The notes below the pieces were generated by a model. It had not been told where the DNA came from. It did no database searches and saw nothing but the letters and a program-made list of their open reading frames with translations. Positions 48,501 to 55,149 of a stretch of 64,000 nucleotides of DNA are shown piece by piece (within the stretch, counting starts at the first letter, position 1; every line of letters begins with the position of its first letter). Position numbers and translations under genes: made by a program. The DNA is from Siphonodentalium dalli (lineage: Eukaryota > Mollusca > Scaphopoda > Gadilida > Siphonodentaliidae), in NCBI GenBank assembly GCA_032622095.1, contig CP136065.1, forward strand, positions 116,973,195-117,037,194, given 5' to 3'.

Positions 48501-51500
48501 GTATTTTGTAATCCATTCAGTCACTGTTGCTCATCTGTTCCCCGAAAATCATTCCTGTCCCATTTTATTTTCCACTTTGATTTTGATCATGTCCCCCTTT
48601 TATTATGATTTTTTTGTGTTTGGAAGATGAAAAGGCTGGAAAGCTTAGACAAAATGCAGATATGTGAGTCTGTCAACCTGTATTTTGGTTGTTGTGAGGT
48701 GATAGATAAATACAGCTCATGTTGAACTGTTATTTCACTATTATTTGCCTTCAAATAGCATTTCAACTAATTCAGGTGTTAACGCAATGGAAAAATGTTA
48801 AATTCATTTCTTGCGAACCAGCTGACATATCGTCATGGAATCTTCAGATTAATAATAACTGGGTACCATTAGTTATACATGCAGAAAATCAGCACGTTTC
48901 TATAATCGCTTCCATGTGAAAAATGCAAAGAAATTTCACCCAAAAAGGCGATTTTGTTTCCCCTGATAATTTCTTTGGTGATTAATCAAATATATGAGGG
49001 CTCAAAACTCATCAAATTCAGGCCATATTCCCTACTTTTATGACAACCCATTATTATAGGGATTTCCTGTCCACACATGAGCTTGATTCGTGAGAAAATG
49101 GAACATATTTTATGCAATAAACCCAAATTCTGATATTATAACATGCATATAAAAAAATATTCAGCCTTACATGCATATGTTTTGGTTCTGCGGGATAATG
49201 AAGAAGTGGTTGGTTCAAGGGGGGGGGGGGGGGGGGGGGGGAATGAAAATTGACAAGATTGTTTTCATCACCGAAATTCTATCAAACTCATTTGAAAGCA
49301 TTACCATGATGCAGATAATATAGCTATGTTATTTGGAATTGCCTATGTGGCTTCAACCGATTCAGTGGTGGGGTGAGGAGGGAAACTGGGGAAGCGATAA
49401 TTAAGAAATAAAATAAAATGTATATATAGCAGATATGGCACAGTAGCATGTTATATATATATACGTCTCCGATACATTCTGAACGTTGCTCTTTGAACAT
49501 GTCTGGGACAATACAACACACAAGGCGCCTATTTTTAGAAGCCTTGCGACTCAAAGTCCGATGTCAATACCACGTCAGACTTTGAGTCGCAAGGCATGCT
49601 CGCCATCATGGGCCAGGGTTCGAATCCCACCAAATTCCAAAAAAATTTGCACTGTCTCAAAAATTAAATTTGCTTCTAAAAATAGGCTGTGCATGTAGTG
49701 TCCAAAGTGCAACGTCTTGTTCGTCGGAATACAGCAGCCTTTTTAGCTTCCTTTTTTGGGGTCACTTCGCTGGCCGCATGGTATTGACGTCAGATTTTGA
49801 GTCGCAAGGCGCGCTCGCCGTCATGGGCTGGTGTTCGAATCCCACCCAATTCCAAACAAATCTGCGCTGTCTCAAAAATTAAATTTGCTTCTAAAATAAA
49901 ATGGTTTTGTTACTGATATCAAATCTCGATCTCCACAGTAATCTGATAGTGAGATTAAAACTGTTAAATTTTAGTGCTATGGATTGTATTTTATTCCTTT
50001 GATGTTATACTTTATGACATAGTTATTTCTACCAGACCAGATTGAACATATAGTTAATGCTCACTCTAGTCTAGAGATCAAAATAGATTGATGCACCATG
50101 GAAACACAAAGTGATTTAGAGTCATTCTAAGCCATATGCACCAATGCTGAATTGGTCATTGTCGCATGGTTTAGTACAAAAGGACAAACATTTAAATAGA
50201 CACCAATACACGATCTACCAAATATACAGAAAAAAAAGCATATCAGCATATCTGTCTTGTGTCTGATTTGGAGTTTGACGATTTTTTTTCATAATTATGT
50301 GAATGATTGACAAATATTTGATATGCCCATTTGAAAAAACAGCTGTATTATGTGATTGGTCTGTCTATCCGTCCATACCAACAAATTGCTACTTGCGTGT
50401 CTACATAACTAAGTGGCTAGAGACCTATGTGACTACTTGTTTTTACGTGGCTTCAAAAAGGGTTCTCACGAAATGCTACTTGCGTGGCTGCAAATCAAGT
50501 GTCAACGTATTATGTGGCTTAAGGTGTGTAGCCTACTTAATACCAGTATCTATAGACCTTAATTTTTATCTCTACAAATGGGGTGGGCCCAAAATGAAAA
50601 TAGGAGAGGGCTCAATCTGCGCTCTGTGCACTTAACTTGGGTGATCGGTGTGGGCAAAGTACTCTTTTTACCATTGTTCTATATTCATTATATTGGCCCG
50701 ACATTTCTTCGATGAAAGCCTATGGATATTAAGGCCAGTGCCCAAGAGATAAAATTATATGAAAATTGTATGTCAGAGCGCACAAAAACAATTAAACTCA
50801 AAACTCCAATCTGATATTGATAAAAAAAAAATCGGATTCATGAGCTCACCATTAAAAAAAACTCCAACCATCGCAATAAAATACTGATTATACTATTGCA
50901 TTAAATACTGATTATACTATTGCAATAAAAAAACCTCTGATATGAGCAGGAAAAAAACTCTGATGTGAGCGGGGAAAAACTCCGACATAATAAAAAAAAA
51001 AATGATTGTCGTGGGTAAAAACTCCCAATTACCAGTGAGAGCTTTCCTATGAATGGCAACAAGCCATATTTCCGACTAAATCCTGAAAAATTACCCATAA
51101 TTCTGCTGTGGTTAAGGAGTCAATTATTTAGGGCATTACTGTATGTTGTTTAGAACTTAGAAATGGTATGATTTAGTTTAGTATTCTATTGGTAGATGTG
51201 ATGGTATTTGTAATCAGTATCTATTTATTAAGATTAATGTTTTGTAAATGCTCTATGATTTACTATTTTAGGAGGGTAAAAAGGTAAAAGGATTCAGTGG
51301 TTTCAGAGGGAAGGGATTCAAGTTTGATGAGACTGAAGCACAACTGGCTGATGATCGCAAAAGATTACAGAAAGCAGCACTCGGGCTCCAGGATTCAGAT
51401 GATGACGATGTTGTCCAAGACGTAAGTACATAAGAGTATGAGTATTCAAGTTTTCCTTGATTGCATATTGTAATATCAATAACGGTATTGTAAGGCTTCT

Positions 51501-54500
51501 AAAAAGTTGTTACGTTATACACTCACATGTGTATGCAAAATTTATAAATATGGAAACAAAATCTACATAAAAGAATACTATTGTACTCCCTGACCCTAGA
51601 CAAGTAGGCATATTTCTAGTCACAGTGGTATCTATTGTCTAAGTCTCAGACAAGAATATATGTATTTTGGATTTAATGTAGGTTCTGGTGAACATCATAA
51701 ATGGTTGATCAAAATTGTTTTCTTTTTTATGAAAGATATGAACTGCAACATTGCAGCTCTATTGGCAGCAGCTTCCATGTTTATTTCATCTGTGTCCAAT
51801 TCTTATTGTAGATTGAGCAGCAGATAGAGGACATGTTTGCCAGCCGCAAGCGAGTGACAGATGTCAGTAAACCAACATCTATGCAAGGAGGACAAAATAT
51901 CCCTGCGACAGGCCATGGTGGATTCAATCAGAAGAAATTAGAATTGGCCAAACAGTTGGCAGCTAAGATTAACATCCAGAGGAATCTAGGTGCGGAGGCT
52001 CAGGACATCTCCCAGCAAGCTGCTAAAGCAATCATGACTGGAGAGACTGCTGCTCCTCAAGTAGCCGTAAGTGTGATAACAACAGGAAACTTATTAGGAT
52101 CCCAGACATACATACAACCACACATGCTTGTTGCTGGCCATCAGTTTGATGGTGCAATGAATGCATGATGAGTCTTTAGCCTCGAGTATCTTTCCGTGAT
52201 TGCAAGAGTGCCATAAACTATAGGCAAGCAACCAAACTGGCAGGTAAATTCTAACAGCACATCTTAAGTTGTTGTGTCCATGGATAAAACTGACACTACT
52301 ATAATATCAAATGGGTCTCAGTTATGATATATATGCCCAAATTTCAATAGAGATCATTTTATCATCATGGCAGCGAAGTTAAACCAAAATTTAAACACAT
52401 CATGGGTAATGTGTCTGATACACCGTAATTCGGCTTATCATACTTATCTTTCACATGCTGTTTTCTACAAAATGCACATGAAGCATTTACAGATATGTTT
52501 CATTGTAAAATTGTCTGTCAGTGTATTTCTGAACTTTGATTGGAATGAGAAAGAAGCATAATTAAACGCAGTTTGTGCCTCTAACGCGACACACACACAT
52601 TCTGTTCTTCTTGGAAATGGAGTTATCGGTCATGGCGGACTGAATTCTTCATCCAATAGCCGAAAAATAGGACTATTGATACCAAACTGGCAAGAAAATT
52701 AGTAATTCTAACTGCATTTTTCATGTAGCCCAACATACCTGCTATCCGCGAATGTAGGATAGTAATGTACAATTGGTAATTTATCTAAAATCGGCATTAG
52801 TTAAGCATACATAGGGTGCGAAAAAGAATTTCTTCTATCATATAGGGAGAGGTTTACACTTTCTGGGTATTCACAAATTTTCTCAAACGTATGGCAAATT
52901 TCTGATAATCTTGTCTTTAGGTATGTATTTATGACCAGATGAAACTGTATGAATTTGATGAATTCTGGGGACAGTTGGTTGTACTCAATGTGTTCAAAAC
53001 ATTGCAATTTATGATGGCAATGAGAATATTTTCAATTAAAAACAATTATTTTACATAGATCTTTGGACATGCTCAAAGAAGAAATGAGAATAAGAACTTC
53101 TTTATTTTTGGTTTCAGTCAAAGACAATAGCAGAACAAATGGCTGAGAAGATTAATGCTAAATTGGGTTACATGCCGAAAGCTGAAGATGAGGGGACTGA
53201 GGAAGAGGATACATTCAAACGATATGAGGAGGAGCTGGAAATCAATGACTTTCCTCAAACCGCCAGATGGAAGGTCACATCCAAGGTCAGCTCTATAATT
53301 TTATCAGCTGTTTCAATCTAAATGAAGACTGTTTTCCACCTTAGATATCTTTTCATCATCGCGTTTCAAATGTAAATTAAAAAATACTAATTGTGCAAAT
53401 TACAAAACACCAACAGTTTGTGAATGTTACAAATAATTATTGTGTTCCCTGCTTAATAGTTATCAGAATTTCGCCCTCAAAAGTAACATAGAATTTACGG
53501 ACTGCGATGTGAAACTCCTTTGTGCCAATCAGAAGATAGAGAATGGGATGAAGGATACAATTCTTTATATTTACAGCACTTAACTTTAATTACTCATATG
53601 TCTTAATCTACAGGAGGCACTGGCTCAGATTTCTGAGTACTCAGAAGCTGGTATTACTGTTAGAGGGACATATGTGCTACCTGGCAAACAACCAGAAGAA
53701 GGTGAGAGGAAACTGTATCTGGCTATCGAGGCGACCAGTGAAATGGCTATTCAGAAAGCAAAGAAGGACATTACTCGACTCATCAAAGAGGAACTTATCA
53801 GACTGGTAAGATAAAACTTCAATTTATTACATATTTCAGATAACAAAATGATTGGTACATTTTAACTCACTCATCTGAAGTGTTCACATATGCACAAATT
53901 TACACAAAGAAATTTGCATTAATTGTCAAAAATAAAATTAGAAATTCTGTGTTAAATTTTTTGTTTGAAAGCCCTTGATTATCTACTAAGAATTTGCTTT
54001 GACTTGTATTGCTTGGCCGTTTTTGATGGAAGATGGAGATTGACTTTGGTGGGAGGTCTCTATTTTTATCATGACACCACAAGTAATATCCACAATGTTG
54101 GTATATTTTACAAATCATCGGGTTATTTAGTAGAGGCATAGCATCCATAATATCTGCATTCTTCTCTGGCTATGATAACGACACGCATGATTGCTTGTAT
54201 TATTAATTCACCTTGAATCAATAAACTTAGTAACATCAACTGCGACCACAGATACTCTGGCTGTTGAGTATTTCCCAGTGTGAACCACCTGAACTATATC
54301 ATAACCTTTCCTTGTTAATATGACTGCAGATGACCGTAGGGAAAGAGTGTAGGTTTTCCAGAAAATGGCAACACTCTAATTAGGATTTTCTCCTGGAAGA
54401 ACATTTCTGCACCTCACCCAGTCACCACATGTGGCATTCACAAAGTTTAGAGATTGACTGTGGTATGAGTTTCCCCCTATCTATTTCAGACAGATATATT

Positions 54501-54590
54501 GATGTATAACTCTCGATATAATTATTTTTATTTTATTTTCAGCAAAATTCCTATCAACCAATCAACAAAGGAAGATACAAAGTTTTATGA
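9432..54590 (+). CDS. DDX46: DDX46/PRP5 RNA helicase, 3' half (nine exons, 5' end outside the window)
   Basis: ATP-dependent DEAD-box helicase that acts in the nucleus on the U2 snRNP during prespliceosome assembly (known for the PRP5/DDX46 family). The coding exons are 9432-9596, 32766-32993, 45816-45919, 47474-47636, 51272-51421, 51812-52066, 53118-53285, 53614-53805 and 54543-54590. They join in frame to about 490 residues ending in GRYKVL and a TGA stop. Visible motifs in order: SAT (motif III) in [27 protein letters not shown], motif [10 protein letters not shown], and motif VI HRCGRTGRAG split by an intron. The DDX46-specific tail follows ([52 protein letters not shown]). All introns begin GT and end AG. 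Motifs Q, I and II lie upstream of base 1. In-window introns are 23169, 12822, 1554, 3635, 390, 1051, 328 and 737 bp. Identity is near certain from colinear similarity to animal DDX46. The last exon adds only 15 residues. Confidence 0.97.
9907..10167 (+). CDS. Unrecognised ORF in the left arm of E3
   Basis: Eighty-six residues, [20 protein letters not shown] to [11 protein letters not shown], acidic in the middle ([23 protein letters not shown]). It occupies the position after the left ITR that in E1 and E2 holds the diverged relatives around 12180-12380 and 16350-16550. Those share the downstream phrases GTATGTGAAGTCTCCT and CAGCTCTGTTAGT. It is probably the start of an element ORF1 (gag-like). 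Function unknown. The coding-like composition contrasts with the decayed copies in E1 and E2. Confidence 0.45.
   Translation: MERFASIHNMFHILIKPLNNDIPSEFDHDDRMTNYNQIAFGTMNKDEHRLLLEKIYGAPVKPILCDEIDKNSADHVVRYVESPAAP
10846..11560. repeat. Non-autonomous Helitron-like block with about 145-bp internal repeats
   Basis: Begins near GTGTCCGTCCGTGCGTCGC and contains three diverged copies of a unit with GGTTTCCGGATGATAACTT and ACAGGTCAAGTTCGAAT. It is flanked by a direct repeat of E3 sequence (10786-10840 and 11668-11731, sharing ACAAACTTTCGATA and ACATGCTTTATATA). Class is inferred from resemblance to the GTCC-rich elements at 33.1, 37.4 and 62.9 kb. Confidence 0.45.
13740..14250. repeat. Tandem repeat inside E1, unit about 140-150 bp
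   Basis: Three to four units sharing GCCAATAGCCTTTCCAAC or CCAATTTCAAAGAGTCC, ACATGGCTCTTCTCCTTCTA, ATATCCAATGATTATYTGGC and ACATAAAGCGC. Homologous arrays sit at 17940-18640 in E2 and 28240-28540 in E3, so this is an ancestral component of the element family. Confidence 0.65.
14250..15605 (+). pseudogene. Decayed ORF1-like modules of E1
   Basis: Two copies of a GC-rich module (14255-14400 and 15150-15260). Each has TTGATTCGG, a SGNQSSR-like coding phrase, GGGTGGGGAAGACTC and AGCGCACCAGCC. Each is followed by a second module with TTACGAGAGTGG and GTCCAGGCCTGCTCC. The last part (15360-15600) reads as Gly/Pro/Trp-rich peptide ([32 protein letters not shown]) with better coding appearance than the rest. 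A gag-like origin is a guess from composition and position. Frames are broken throughout. Confidence 0.4.
17940..18640. repeat. Tandem repeat inside E2, unit about 140-150 bp
   Basis: Four to five units homologous to 13740-14250, with TTTATATTG, CTTTCCAACAGAGTCC, ACATGGCTCTTTTCCTTC and GATTATCKGGCAAATAACAG. Confidence 0.6.
18660..20560 (+). pseudogene. Decayed ORF1-like modules of E2
   Basis: The module seen in E1 recurs at about 18665-18790, 19700-19830 and 20400-20545, with the partner module (TTACGRGRGTSGGTCTTGTC, CCAGGCCTGCTC) at 19150-19250 and 19855-19945. Coding phrases such as [13 protein letters not shown] and [13 protein letters not shown] recur between copies. Reiteration of one module within a single element copy is unusual. 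No full-length frame remains. Confidence 0.4.
20891..20953. repeat. Internal complementary region of E2
   Basis: Forty bases complementary to the left terminus are joined directly to 23 bases complementary to the right terminus. In DIRS elements this segment templates completion of the ends through a circular intermediate (family knowledge). Confidence 0.7.
21605..22558. mobile_element. Non-autonomous hAT element, 954 bp, perfect 8-bp TSD
   Basis: The 14-bp perfect TIR is CAGTGTTCGCGCTG and its inverse CAGCGCGAACACTG. CCTCCATG is duplicated exactly at 21597-21604 and 22559-22566. Clustered TTAGCCAAA motifs lie within about 150 bp of each end, as expected for subterminal transposase-binding repeats of hAT elements. 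A G-rich tract sits at 21880-21906. There is no transposase ORF. It is inserted into the right arm of E1. Confidence 0.9.
22567..23290. other. AT-rich E1 right-arm sequence
   Basis: No gene or clear repeat, apart from a short tandem duplication of GCCCGCTACAGCGGGCTGC (23240-23260 and 23283-23301), each copy a small hairpin. Confidence 0.4.
23300..24110 (+). pseudogene. Decayed ORF1-like modules in the right part of E1
   Basis: Continues the module series: GTTGATTCGGGTAACCAATC (23538), then CCAATCTTCAAGGGCGAAAG with TTTGGAGGCTGTTCTGG (about 23968-24030). This segment ends in CATCACATGACAACGAGAAG and CTACTTGCTCGGTTTCTCGC, matched at 20585-20660 in E2. Broken in all frames. Confidence 0.4.
24404..24500. 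repeat. Internal complementary region of E1
   Basis: Complement of the left terminus (24404-24440) fused to the complement of the complete right terminus (24441-24500). The fusion point defines both element ends to within a base or two. Confidence 0.7.
24784..26860. other. E3 right-arm sequence, no gene seen
   Basis: AT-rich. Contains the E1-flanking direct repeat (24843-24913), two TGACGTCA octamers (25705, 25772) and a GGAGTTTTTGTTACG-type repeat at about 26200-26470 that recurs at 47930-48010 and, inverted, at 50800-51030. Confidence 0.4.
25705..25785. promoter_or_regulatory. Two CRE-type TGACGTCA sites, one in a 20-bp palindrome
   Basis: TGACGTCA at 25705-25712 and 25772-25779. The second is the centre of the perfect palindrome CTCATATGACGTCATATGAG (25766-25785). 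TGACGTCA is the consensus for CREB/ATF factors. Function here is unproven. Confidence 0.35.
26869..27020 (+). repeat. Solo terminus of the 164-bp array family
   Basis: Begins AGCTCAACTTACTTTGTAAG and continues TTTGAGCTATTGCC, GTCCGTCAACAATTTCC, GCGGGCTACAGGTCGTACC. It is the same terminal block as at 34909 and 44355 but breaks off after about one unit. Confidence 0.8.
27120..28230. other. E3 interior with short unrecognised ORFs
   Basis: Two short open stretches (27148-27336 and 27415-27660, 62 and 81 aa) with weak coding appearance and no recognisable motif. They may be remnants of E3 internal ORFs. I assign no function. Confidence 0.25.
28240..28545. repeat. Tandem repeat inside E3, unit about 150 bp
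   Basis: Two units homologous to the E1 and E2 arrays: GCATTTATATTGTCA, CACTGCCAATAGCCTTTCC, AACATGGCTCTTTTTC. Confirms that E3 belongs to the same family. Confidence 0.55.
28845..29245. mobile_element. Foldback element whose TIRs are themselves perfect hairpins
   Basis: The core is 28867-29095. GCCAATGCATTCTCTTATAT and the following 7 bases (28873-28899) are the exact inverse of 28915-28941 around a 15-nt loop. The whole 69-bp hairpin is repeated in inverse at 29021-29089. CCCTGTG and CACAGGG cap the two ends. A wider inverted pair, AACCCTTTACCCAACA (about 28845) and TGTTGGGTAAAGGGTT (about 29228), encloses it, suggesting the full element is about 400 bp. Confidence 0.75.
29904..30089 (+). 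pseudogene. ORF1-like fragment of E3
   Basis: Sixty-one residues rich in Ser/Asp/Gly ([33 protein letters not shown]). It corresponds in position and in the DDRTSS-like phrase to the RTSSGPP modules of E1 and E2, about 400-500 bp before the ICR. Fragmentary. Confidence 0.35.
30547..31040. mobile_element. TTAA-flanked MITE inserted in the ICR of E3
   Basis: The ends AGGCACGGTTGGCCTT and AAGGCCAACCGTACCT are inverted with one mismatch. TTAA occurs directly outside both ends (30543-30546 and 31041-31044). Removing it restores the ICR sequence TTTCCTTAAAGAGAGCC predicted from the right terminus. TTAA target choice points to the Kolobok or piggyBac superfamilies, and the AGG start favours Kolobok. 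No ORF. Confidence 0.8.
31344..31963. mobile_element. Putative non-autonomous hAT-like element, about 620 bp
   Basis: CAGGGTTTC at 31344 is inverted as GAAACCCTG at 31955-31963. Inner pairing is partial (GGGGGTATC versus CTGCCCCCAT context). The flanks are both ATTATA-rich, so a target duplication cannot be resolved. Confidence 0.45.
31964..32765. other. Intron sequence before the DDX46 exon at 32766
   Basis: AT-rich, non-repetitive to my eye, ending in a T-rich tract and TTTTTCAG. Confidence 0.6.
32766..32993 (+). CDS. DDX46: DDX46 exon, start of second RecA-like domain
   Basis: Encodes 76 residues: [17 protein letters not shown], then [18 protein letters not shown], then the [12 protein letters not shown] segment, ending AANVKLL. 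The acceptor is TTTTTCAG ending at 32765 and the donor GTGTGT starts at 32994. It lies 23 kb from the previous exon and 12.8 kb from the next, isolated between two repeat blocks. Confidence 0.96.
33125..33950 (+). mobile_element. Helitron-like non-autonomous element
   Basis: Internal repeats with ACCTTGACCTTCAAAATG, GGTCAAATCGGGTAAAACC and GTGTTTTGGACGGGTCAA. The 3' end has a small hairpin, CCCGGAC-GAA-GTCGGG (33923-33938), followed nine bases later by CTAG at 33947-33950 and then T. This is the classic Helitron 3' terminus (hairpin plus CTRR). The 5' end is uncertain, near 33120-33135. Confidence 0.65.
33951..34894. other. Intron sequence, no gene seen
   Basis: AT-rich. A short coding-like phrase around 34020-34140 ([16 protein letters not shown]-like, then [13 protein letters not shown]) resembles a fragment of a retroelement or GIY-YIG-type ORF, but it is too short to classify. 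Confidence 0.3.
35465..36285 (+). repeat. Higher-order repeat of two 164-bp unit types (A-A-B-A-B)
   Basis: Type A has TTCTTTAGCACAGGC, GACCATCATAAAA and GATGTTAACAATGAC. Type B has TCATTTAGCACGCGC, GATTATCATAAAA and AATGTTAATAATGAC. They alternate A, A, B, A, B starting at about 35465, and the same order recurs from 38364. This is satellite-like higher-order structure. Confidence 0.75.
37438..38244 (+). mobile_element. Helitron/Helentron-like element, 807 bp, with an empty site in the window
   Basis: Starts TATACCCCCCGCAACGAAGT with a terminal hairpin (ATACCCCCC pairing with GGGGGGTAT), then GTCC-rich runs. Three ~170-bp tandem repeats follow (CACCTGCGATTATGACGTCT, TTTTTCGACTTAGAA, TCCTACATTTTTCGGTCAAT). 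It ends with the hairpin GTCCC-ATT-GGGAC and CTCTAG then T. The duplicated array segment at 35335-35350 shows the uninterrupted CATCATTAAATTTG, so the element inserted between T and T without target duplication. The length agrees with the shift between duplicates (2899 minus 2092). Confidence 0.8.
40040..41100 (+). repeat. Homogenised block of six near-identical 164-bp units
   Basis: Successive units share the private variants GACTAGATCCTTTAACACAG and CATTTTGAGGTCATTCGGCC, differing by only a few bases. This suggests recent local amplification. Confidence 0.75.
41634..42958. mobile_element. TA-flanked transposon, 1325 bp, in an array unit
   Basis: The ends CCGTACTGACCCGGTT and (inverse) ACGCGGGTCAGTACGG sit between duplicated TA at 41632-41633 and 42959-42960. 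Excision restores ACCTTTAGTCTGAT of the array unit, proving the boundaries. Secondary internal motifs GTGTTTAAGCCCACCC recur near both ends. A weak ORF (42242-42502, 86 aa) has no recognisable transposase motif. TA duplication suggests a Tc1/mariner-like mobilising enzyme, but the TIR is not one I know. Confidence 0.8.
43090..43320. repeat. Palindrome at the array inversion axis
   Basis: A perfect inverted repeat with 33-bp arms, 43171-43203 and 43205-43237, and a single A as loop. It starts AAGTTGAGCTACAGTGTCAT and ends in the complement. Imperfect pairing continues outward (GGGAATAATTTAATG, GACAGTAAATGGAG, GAAATGTCTAACATG) for about 80 bp more on each side. Unit orientation flips here. Confidence 0.9.
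44374..44945. repeat. Tandem repeat next to the array, unit about 145-160 bp
   Basis: Three units with CCGTCTGATGTCTGTTCA, GTCATAACTTRAACAGTAGT, GGATGTTCACTRCT and CTTTGTTTATCTGGAAA. The start GTGTATACTGTTTTGCACCT with GTCCGTCTGTCC resembles the GTCC-rich Helitron-like family. Confidence 0.6.
44946..45470. other. Intron sequence, no gene seen
   Basis: AT-rich. A short TTTTTTTCCGCTAAAGTGCA phrase at about 45162 matches the left end of E3 for about 14 bases and could be a tiny DIRS-like terminus relic. Confidence 0.35.
45472..45729. mobile_element. Second foldback element with hairpin TIRs, 257 bp
   Basis: The outer arms ACAAGCCTTGAAATAGTGTG and its inverse end at about 45729. Inside are two adjacent hairpins, each bounded by GCAGAATGAGGTCC and GGACCTCATTCTGC (about 45503-45593 and 45605-45698), mirror images of each other. 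The architecture is the same as 28867-29095 with unrelated sequence. It lies 87 bp before a DDX46 exon. Confidence 0.75.
45816..45919 (+). CDS. DDX46: DDX46 exon with motif V and the start of motif VI
   Basis: Encodes [14 protein letters not shown], then [15 protein letters not shown] plus two bases of the next Gly codon. Motif V is TSVAARGLD. The intron (donor GTGAGT from 45920) interrupts motif VI HRCGRTGR after Cys, in phase 2. The acceptor is TTACAG ending at 45815. Confidence 0.96.
45955..46120 (+). repeat. Old diverged copy of the AGCTCAACTT repeat terminus
   Basis: GTAGCTCAACTTAATTAATG, CCATCAACAACTTCCTTTGG and CACACCCTACAGCCACATCC. The same older variant recurs at 57520-57680. Confidence 0.55.
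47474..47636 (+). CDS. DDX46: DDX46 exon completing motif VI
   Basis: Starts with the last base of the Gly codon and continues [16 protein letters not shown], then [20 protein letters not shown], ending KAKLIS. RTGR completes the arginine-finger motif. The acceptor is TTTTCAG ending at 47473 and the donor GTGAGT starts at 47637. The exon sits between two inverted copies of one repeat family (46544 and 51141). Confidence 0.95.
48308..48415. repeat. Foldback MITE with about 49-bp arms
   Basis: TGCTCTAGTTCCAT, GGCCGAAGCCTTC and GGATTTATAATA on the left arm are inverted on the right (TATTATAAATCC, GAAGGCTTCGGCC, ATGGAACTAGAGCA). The loop is about 8 nt. Confidence 0.75.
48416..49218. other. Intron sequence, no gene seen
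   Basis: AT-rich intron between DDX46 exons 47474-47636 and 51272-51421. No repeat recognised. Confidence 0.4.
49219..49241. repeat. Poly-G tract
   Basis: About 22 G residues. Similar tracts are at 3019-3056, 21884-21906, 27105-27115 and 63690-63706. Confidence 0.85.
49520..49905 (+). repeat. Pair of tRNA-derived SINE copies
   Basis: Two copies (about 49573-49680 and 49789-49897) share GAGTCGCAAGGCRYGCTCGC, then GTTCGAATCCCACC, a good RNA polymerase III B-box, then CTGTCTCAAAAATTAAATTT. The first copy is preceded by an inverted GCCTTGCGACTCAAAGTC (49542-49559). GCCTATTTTTAGAAG (49527) and CTTCTAAAAATAGGC (49673) form an outer inverted pair. The tRNA-related head is followed by an unrelated tail. 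It is not a functional tRNA gene: no cloverleaf closes. Confidence 0.65.
49906..51054. other. Intron sequence with AAAAAACTCC repeats
   Basis: No gene. At 50800-51030 several AAAAACTCCRA or AAAAACTCTGAT phrases recur every 25-40 bp, the inverse of the GGAGTTTTTGTTAC phrases at 26200-26470. Confidence 0.4.
51272..51421 (+). CDS. DDX46: DDX46 exon, post-helicase FKFDETE segment
   Basis: Fifty residues: [20 protein letters not shown] followed by a basic stretch and [17 protein letters not shown]. The [10 protein letters not shown] block and the following acidic SDDDD run are characteristic of DDX46 C-terminal to the helicase core. The acceptor is TTTTAG ending at 51271 and the donor GTAAGT starts at 51422. 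Confidence 0.96.
51812..52066 (+). CDS. DDX46: DDX46 exon, C-terminal linker
   Basis: Eighty-five residues: [20 protein letters not shown], a low-complexity Gly/Pro linker, then [20 protein letters not shown] and AAKAIMTGE. The helical [12 protein letters not shown] segment corresponds to LAKRLALRINAQ of vertebrate DDX46. The acceptor is TTGTAG ending at 51811 and the donor GTAAGT starts at 52067. Confidence 0.95.
53118..53285 (+). CDS. DDX46: DDX46 exon with the [16 protein letters not shown] signature
   Basis: Fifty-six residues: [20 protein letters not shown], an acidic DEGTEEEDT linker, then [20 protein letters not shown], the most conserved block of the DDX46 C-terminus. The acceptor is TTTCAG ending at 53117 and the donor GTCAGC starts at 53286. 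Confidence 0.96.
53614..53805 (+). CDS. DDX46: DDX46 exon, KH-like C-terminal region
   Basis: Sixty-four residues: [40 protein letters not shown], then [18 protein letters not shown]. The [12 protein letters not shown] turn and following helix resemble the KH-like fold described for PRP5-type C-termini. The acceptor is CTACAG ending at 53613 and the donor GTAAGA starts at 53806. Confidence 0.95.
54543..54590 (+). CDS. DDX46: DDX46 terminal coding exon
   Basis: Encodes [15 protein letters not shown] followed by TGA at 54588-54590. This is the near-invariant C-terminus of DDX46. The acceptor is TTTTCAG ending at 54542. Confidence 0.96.
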   Translation, partial: QNSYQPINKGRYKVL

Positions 54591-54850
54591 CGATGGATGT
54601 CTGCACTCAAAGTCAATGTTCATTATCACTCATTTTATTCAATCTTCTGCACCATGTGCTAGATTTTACACAGATATTTTTACATGCACCTTTTCAAATG
54701 AGTATTGGAATCATGACAGGTTTCATGATAACATATCAATGGTTATCTCACAGCAAGGTAAATTTTGCAGTTTTATTCCAATAAAACACCAAAAACTTCT
54801 AATTCTTCAGTATTTTCTTAATAATTGAATAAAATTTGTATTCTGAGAAA
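54591..54850 (+). other. DDX46 3' UTR with two poly(A) signals
   Basis: Non-coding sequence directly after the DDX46 stop. AATAAA hexamers occur at 54780-54785 and 54828-54833. The second is followed by a T-rich stretch and is a plausible main cleavage signal. The true 3' end is an inference and needs transcript reads. Confidence 0.6.
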
Positions 54851-55149
54851 GAAAATTCAGACTAATATGATAAGTTTTTACTCGGAACATATCCAGATTA
54901 TGTCTGAACACTGCATCATGAATAAATCATTGTAAATATTGATTTCTGTTTCATTTCCCATAACTGATGTGGGTGGTCGCTCAGCGTGCATCTTAGATGA
55001 GCAAGAAGATTGGTCCAATGAGAAGGAGTTACGCACCTGTATGTCTTAATACAGACAGATGAACACTTTAAGGAAAACAATTTTAATATCTATGTGTTTT
55101 TAGCAAGTTATATTTATATCCCGATAAGGAAGAGCACTTAATTAGTTCT

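Larger units (their letters stand above)
46544..51141. repeat. Inverted pair of TIR-like repeats flanking a DDX46 exon
   Basis: CAGTAATGCTCTAAGTAATC at 46544, through AACCACAGCAGAATTATTGG and GGAAATATGGCTTGTTG, is inverted at 51055-51141 with about 85% identity over about 95 bp. Each outer end abuts TA. A third copy starts at 63959 and runs off the window. Because the interval contains an ancient exon (47474-47636), these cannot be the ends of one inserted element. They are two insertions or fragments in opposite orientation. Confidence 0.65.

Noticed and set aside
49573-49660. Functional tRNA gene
   Set aside because: A good B-box, but no closed cloverleaf or anticodon arm, and two copies with a SINE tail.
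46544-51141. A single 4.6-kb transposon with these inverted ends
   Set aside because: It would enclose an ancient DDX46 exon, so two separate insertions are more likely.
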